From positions 1,984,001-2,048,000 of the forward strand of contig OY969793.1 in the NCBI GenBank assembly GCA_963703145.1: DNA of 64,000 nt. The letters run 5' to 3'. Numbering within the stretch: the stretch's first letter is position 1; every line of letters begins with the position of its first letter. Under the pieces are notes generated by a model. It ran no database searches. It was given only the letters and a program-made list of their open reading frames with translations, and was not told the origin of the DNA. A program made the translations under genes and the position numbers. The stretch is from Bog-756 sp963703145. GTDB taxonomy: Bacteria; Actinomycetota; Acidimicrobiia; Acidimicrobiales; RAAP-2. Positions 60,335 to 64,000 of this stretch are shown in pieces.

Positions 60335-60435
60335 GCTTCGGCCGTCCTTTGACTCGACGCCGTGGTCCTGTGACCTCGGGATCCACGGACCCTACAGCGC
60401 AGGCCTGGCGTCGGTCACCTCCCGAGCGGGCTCGA

Positions 60436-60804
60436 TCAGACCGGCGGCGACACCGGGATGCCGTTGGCCCGGAGCTGGTCAGCCACCCAAGCCACCCCAT
60501 TGGGCTCGACCATGTGCTCGGGCCAGCCGGCCAGGATGCGCTCGACCTCGGCCAGGGTGGGAATGGTACTGATGACGTAAACGACAACGCGGTCCACCGG
60601 CAGCGTCTCGACCTCGATGTCACCGAACGGCGTCCACGAATCCGCCTCGGGAAGGATCTCGAGCATGGCGTAGAGCTCGCCGGTGTCCTCCACCCAGCTC
60701 ACCTCGTACCGGTTGCCGTTGGCATCGAACCAGTTGGTGCCGAGCTCCACCTCCGCCGACTGTCGGCGACGTTCATCCGCACTGTAGAACTGCTCGATGT
60801 CCAT
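60436..60804 (-). CDS. conserved hypothetical 122-aa protein
   Basis: MDIEQFYSADERRRQSAEVE then LGTNWFDANGNRYEVSWVED, then TGELYAMLEI, gives an acidic soluble protein without known domain, of a type I recall in actinomycete genomes. A GAGGAG box lies 5-6 nt before the ATG at 60804. It is on the same strand as the LLM operon, 101 bp upstream, and may be its first gene. Confidence 0.65.
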   Translation of the reverse strand: MDIEQFYSADERRRQSAEVELGTNWFDANGNRYEVSWVEDTGELYAMLEILPEADSWTPFGDIEVETLPVDRVVVYVISTIPTLAEVERILAGWPEHMVEPNGVAWVADQLRANGIPVSPPV

Positions 60805-61079
60805 GGAACTCCTCGTGTGTGAGCGATGTCTTGGTGGGCACGGGCCCGGTACCACTGGCGGCCGCCGGAGTCTGCCGCGGACTGCGTTTGATGGTCGGGC
60901 TGGGCGAGCCGTGATCCGGCGAACCACCATGGAGCAGCCCGCCCCGGCACGACGAACGCGACCCCCGCTGAGGCCGGGTCGTGACCTGTGGAGGCACAGT
61001 ACCCCATCGAACCGACCACCCGACACGGTCGATACCGGCCCTGGTCAGGTCGACTCCTCCGGGCCGAACCCCCGCCTCC

Positions 61080-62528
61080 TCAGCTCGCAGGCGGATCCTG
61101 CCGCTCGGAGGACTGCCCGCTCGACGACACCACACCGAGCGCCGGATGGGGTTCGGTGCCCCTGGCGATCGACATCAGGTCCCACACGGATACTCCGCGT
61201 GCCCTTCGACGATCGGCAGCCTGCAGGTTCTCCTCGGGCACCAGGAGGCGGAGACCCCCAGGATGGATCTCGAATTCGAGGGGGGCGTCCATCGAGAGGG
61301 CCTCTCCGTCGATGCCGGCATCGACGGCTCCCGATCGTGAGCGGACCTCGAACCGGGTGGCGCTGAACTCATGCCAGTTCTTGGTCCGCTTGCGCTGTCC
61401 GAGAGCGGTCATGGTCAAGACCTTGGCGGCGTCCAGTCCTGTGGAGGCGGTAACGGCCACGATGCCGAGTTGGCCGGTGCTCACACTGCGACGCTGCGAG
61501 GTGTCGAGGGACGGTCCCAGCACGTAGGGGTTGTTGGAGATCTGAATGAGGAAGGCGCCATCGACCTCGACCCCGTTCGGGGCGTTGAACTGCAGATCGA
61601 ATGGCCGTTGCACGTCCCCCAGAAGCTCAGGGAGCAATGCCCTGGTCGTCTCCAGCTTCGCGTCGCGATAGCCCTCGCTCTGGACGATGGTCGCATAGAT
61701 GCCGAGGGAGACGTTGTTGACGAAGAAACGGCCGTTGACGGTGGCGTAGTCGACGTGTCGCTCGACGCCGTCACGGAAGCCCTTGAGGCCAGAGCGGGGA
61801 TCGTCCCGGTCCAGTCCCAGATCCAGTGCGAAGTGGTTGCGGGTGCCTGCCGAGATGCAGACGAAGGGGAGGCCGTGCTCCACAGCTATGGATGCCACCA
61901 GCGCTTGGGAGCCGTCGCCACCGGCCATGCCCAGGCAGTCGGCCCCTCGTGCGACGGCATCACGTGCCAGCGTCTCCAGGTCGAGGCCGTGGTCGAGGAG
62001 GACGGTTTCGATTCCCATGTCCGCCGCCAACTCGATCAGACCGAACTGCTCGACCTTGCCACCCCCCGACCAGGGGTTGCAGATCAGGACGGGGTGCTCG
62101 GGAGGTGGGTGCCGATGGCGGCGGCGGCGGAGCTCGTGAATGTCGTGCACGAGGGCCAGGCGGGCTGAGCCGATGGTGATGGCCACAAGAACTGCCACCA
62201 GACCCACACGGAGAACCGGACTCTCAGCCTCGAGGCCCGCTTTGATCGTCGCCGCCAAGATCAGGCCCAGACCGGCCAGGAGTCCAGCCGCACCGAGCAC
62301 TCGCTTGGTCTTAATCCCGGTGATCACCCACCAGCTGCTCGCGGCGGCAAGAACGAATCCAGCCAGGGCAACCAGTGCGAAGCGGCCGTGTCGGATCATG
62401 AAGGCACCCAGGGTCACCGTGAGCAGCAGGCCGGTACCGAGCGAGATGAGAGCCGCCGCGCGTTGTCGCCAGGTCACCGGCCTGCGGCCCATTTCGGTCG
62501 GGGTGTCCGCACGGTCCATTCGTCTCAT
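61080..62528 (-). CDS. diacylglycerol kinase-family lipid kinase with N-terminal membrane helices
   Basis: A 482-aa protein. Four hydrophobic segments lie within the first 140 residues (for example LISLGTGLLLTVTLGAFMI and VLRVGLVAVLVAITIGSARL). A kinase domain follows: PVLICNPWSGGGKVEQFGL, GGDGSQALVA (the GGDGT-type ATP motif) and FVCISAGTRNHFALDLGLDR. The C-terminal beta domain and acidic stretch are typical of YegS/DgkB-like kinases. It phosphorylates diacylglycerol or a related lipid. An N-terminal membrane region is not usual for the soluble members. Met1 and Met4 are alternative starts. Confidence 0.88.
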   Translation of the reverse strand: MRRMDRADTPTEMGRRPVTWRQRAAALISLGTGLLLTVTLGAFMIRHGRFALVALAGFVLAAASSWWVITGIKTKRVLGAAGLLAGLGLILAATIKAGLEAESPVLRVGLVAVLVAITIGSARLALVHDIHELRRRRHRHPPPEHPVLICNPWSGGGKVEQFGLIELAADMGIETVLLDHGLDLETLARDAVARGADCLGMAGGDGSQALVASIAVEHGLPFVCISAGTRNHFALDLGLDRDDPRSGLKGFRDGVERHVDYATVNGRFFVNNVSLGIYATIVQSEGYRDAKLETTRALLPELLGDVQRPFDLQFNAPNGVEVDGAFLIQISNNPYVLGPSLDTSQRRSVSTGQLGIVAVTASTGLDAAKVLTMTALGQRKRTKNWHEFSATRFEVRSRSGAVDAGIDGEALSMDAPLEFEIHPGGLRLLVPEENLQAADRRRARGVSVWDLMSIARGTEPHPALGVVSSSGQSSERQDPPAS

Positions 62529-62651
62529 GCTGGTCCTGGCCTCCAGATTGGCGTGTCAGCAAGGCGCACCGGTCGAAACGGGATAACCACCATCCCCTCG
62601 CCGAGCCATGCATGCTCGGCGGCTCGGGAAGCCTACCGAGGACCTTTCGGC

Positions 62652-63092
62652 CTACTCCAACCCGAGCGCGGTCGTGATCTCCTTGATGGCATCCGTTTCG
62701 GAGGGACTGACCGATGCCCCACCTTCCTTGTGGGCCGCCGCGACGTGGTCGGCGACGGTGAGGACGAATGCCCGGTAGGCGCCGAGCTCCTCGACCGTCG
62801 CCTTGTCCGCAAGCAGGGCCACTGCTGCACGAATATGTCCGAGACATTGGGTCCGGAGTTCTTCAGGGGAGTGGTAGCGCGTGTGGTCCATCTCCGGCTT
62901 GGCCGCAACAACCTCGTCCAGCAGCTCGCTCGACCCGTGTTGCCGCCGTGCTTCTGCGTAGGTCTTCGACATCGCCCACGTCTCGCGGAACATTCCGCCC
63001 TTTGCCGCAGTGATCACCATCATCCCGGCGCTGGGAGGACCCTCGAGCACCGTCTTCCATTCCTCTGCTGAGAACTGGTCCTTCGTCGTCAT
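62652..63092 (-). CDS. uncharacterised 146-aa protein
   Basis: A helix-rich soluble protein: MTTKDQFSAEEWKTVLEGPP then MMVITAAKGGMFRETWAMSK, and LGHIRAAVALLADKATVEEL. The layout (EWKxVLEGPPxAGMMVI...) is familiar from proteins of unknown function in diverse bacteria. An AGGAG box lies 7 nt before the ATG. No catalytic motif is seen. It is solitary, 123 bp upstream of the lipid kinase on the same strand. Confidence 0.72.
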   Translation of the reverse strand: MTTKDQFSAEEWKTVLEGPPSAGMMVITAAKGGMFRETWAMSKTYAEARRQHGSSELLDEVVAAKPEMDHTRYHSPEELRTQCLGHIRAAVALLADKATVEELGAYRAFVLTVADHVAAAHKEGGASVSPSETDAIKEITTALGLE

Positions 63093-63285
63093 GTCACGCT
63101 CCTGTGCTTACTGGCTCTGTCCGAACGTACCTCACGACCGTCGAACTCCTCGATCACTCGGCTACCTCCGTAGGTCTGCGAGCACGGGTCGGTGGGAACC
63201 GAGCTGTCCAGCATCAACCGAAACTGTGTAAAGGATCACCCCGAAGTCATCTGCCCAGGATCCCCGGATTACACACACGCGTCGG

Positions 63286-63358
63286 TGGGGCAGGCAGGGA
63301 TCGAACCTGCGACCGAGGGATTATGAGTCCCCTGCTCTGACCACTGAGCTACTGCCCC
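63286..63358 (-). tRNA. tRNA-Met (CAU anticodon)
   Basis: The minus strand folds as a cloverleaf. Acceptor GGGGCAG/CUGCCCC, anticodon stem GGGGA/UCCCU around loop CUCAUAA (anticodon CAU), T-loop GGUUCGAUCC, discriminator A, no encoded CCA. The anticodon stem lacks the three G-C pairs of initiator tRNA, so it is elongator Met, or possibly tRNA-Ile2 if lysidine-modified. Confidence 0.9.
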
Positions 63359-63687
63359 CGGGCGGGCCCTCTCCTGTCAGCGTGACCCCCGCCTTTATTC
63401 GCCCCCGATCGCTCGCAGACGAGTATGCGTACGGAGGCCGACGCCAAGGTCCGGCCAAAGGTGCCTGGGCACTTCGAGTTGCGAGCGTACAACGCCGTGG
63501 GTGAAGGCAGGCGACTGGGACCGACTGCGATCCGAGGCGGACGAATCCACTGGTTCAGCCAGATAGCTCCAGGACTCCCGAAGGGTCGGCGGAGAGAGCG
63601 CTCACACGTGGCCTGATCCCCGGTTGGCGCCTCAGGCTTGGGCGCTAGGAATCATCTGGCGTTGTGTCCGGCCGACGCCATGCTCGC
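63359..63687. other. 329-bp spacer without a supported gene
   Basis: Between the tRNA and the permease fragment. A 63-codon plus frame (63425-63616) is open but has no ribosome site and no protein-like sequence. No hairpin or repeat is seen. Confidence 0.35.
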
Positions 63688-64000
63688 TCAGACCCGTGAG
63701 GGCGCTGGCTCCGGTGCCGGGTCGGCCAGTGCATCTGCTGGCTCGATGGCCTCACCTTCCCGCTGGCGTCGGGCGTTCAAGAAGGCATAGAGGATCAATC
63801 CGGCCATGATGACCACGAGGGCCTGATAGACGACCTGATACCCCGAGGCGAAGGTCACCCACATCGAGAACAAGACGCTGGCACCGGCGACAGACAGGTC
63901 GCGGGCCAACAGCCACCCGTTCACCGTTCGCCGGCGGGAGACCAGGTAGGTCAGCTGGGCAATGGCCGACATGAAGTAGGGGATGGCCACAGTGACCACG
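63688..64000 (-). CDS. C-terminal part of an APC-type permease (cut by window edge)
   Basis: The frame enters from beyond the right edge and ends with a stop at 63688, giving about 103 visible residues. AIPYFMSAIAQLTYLVSRRR, then TVNGWLLARDLSVAGASVLF and WVTFASGYQVVYQALVVIMA, are the last transmembrane helices and polar tail of an amino acid-polyamine-organocation permease. The substrate is unknown, and most of the protein is outside the window. Confidence 0.8.
   Translation of the reverse strand, partial: VVTVAIPYFMSAIAQLTYLVSRRRTVNGWLLARDLSVAGASVLFSMWVTFASGYQVVYQALVVIMAGLILYAFLNARRQREGEAIEPADALADPAPEPAPSRV

Noticed and set aside
63104..63340. 78-codon plus-strand frame ending GAGRDRTCDRGIMSPLL
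   Set aside because: It reads through the tRNA gene on the opposite strand; the GRDRTCD tail is the well-known tRNA-shadow artefact.
1..64000. CRISPR arrays, transposases, integrases and phage gene modules
   Set aside because: Searched by eye on both strands. No regularly spaced repeats and no recognisable transposase or integrase proteins. The P63C gene alone is not enough to call a prophage.

Overview
The window is 64 kb of GC-rich, densely coding DNA with many GTG starts and 4-nt stop/start overlaps. It carries two LLM-class (F420-type) oxidoreductases, ECF sigma and zf-HC2 anti-sigma factors, and a secreted protein with GYWLV-DGG-F-YGDA repeats of the kind common in Acidimicrobiia. An environmental actinomycete, most likely of class Acidimicrobiia, fits best. 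No rRNA or ribosomal protein gene is present, so this placement is an inference.

Layout. 0-7 kb: start of an unknown gene, a 2-hydroxyacid dehydrogenase, an acyl-CoA synthetase, two alpha/beta hydrolases, methylmalonate-semialdehyde dehydrogenase (mmsA) and a flavin-binding PNPOx-like protein. 7-15 kb: a divergent amine/amino-acid catabolic locus. An aldehyde dehydrogenase, APC permease and alanine dehydrogenase are on the minus strand. An Lrp/AsnC regulator, a class-III aminotransferase and an FAD amine oxidase are on the plus strand. An AT-rich 282-bp control region with two TTTC/GAAA inverted repeats lies between them. 15-27 kb: an anchored fibronectin/repeat protein, a P63C-domain protein, panD, an amidase-like protein lacking a zinc-ligand His, a zinc-ribbon micro-protein, an MFS transporter, an LLM oxidoreductase, an FGGY kinase, a HAD phosphatase and a divergent sigma/anti-sigma pair.

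27.5-46.4 kb: a block that looks lower in GC in sampled lines and is rich in redox and stress genes. It holds a SnoaL-like protein and KstD-like flavoprotein, a covalent-FAD oxidase, a Crp/Fnr regulator followed by a cNMP-domain protein and UspA, a DHA2 exporter, two nitronate-monooxygenase-like proteins, two VOC proteins, an SDR lacking the catalytic Tyr, a VOC/59-aa protein/pyridine nucleotide-disulfide oxidoreductase operon, a GH15 glucosidase, and two redoxin paralogues (one Cys-to-Asp) around the second nitronate-monooxygenase-like gene. It ends beside a tRNA-Val gene.

46.4-64 kb: an inositol-monophosphatase-like protein, a lipoprotein, an OafA-type acyltransferase broken by two homopolymer frameshifts, an aldehyde dehydrogenase, and a lipid-modification neighbourhood (COG2907 flavoprotein, DUF1365, cyclopropane-fatty-acid-synthase-like methyltransferase, coupled by GTGA overlaps). 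Divergent from that operon is an SRPBCC-SDR fusion. Then come an LLM/SnoaL operon, a membrane-anchored diacylglycerol-kinase-like protein, a tRNA with CAU anticodon, and the C-terminus of an APC permease at the right edge.

No CRISPR array, transposase, integrase or recognisable phage module was seen.
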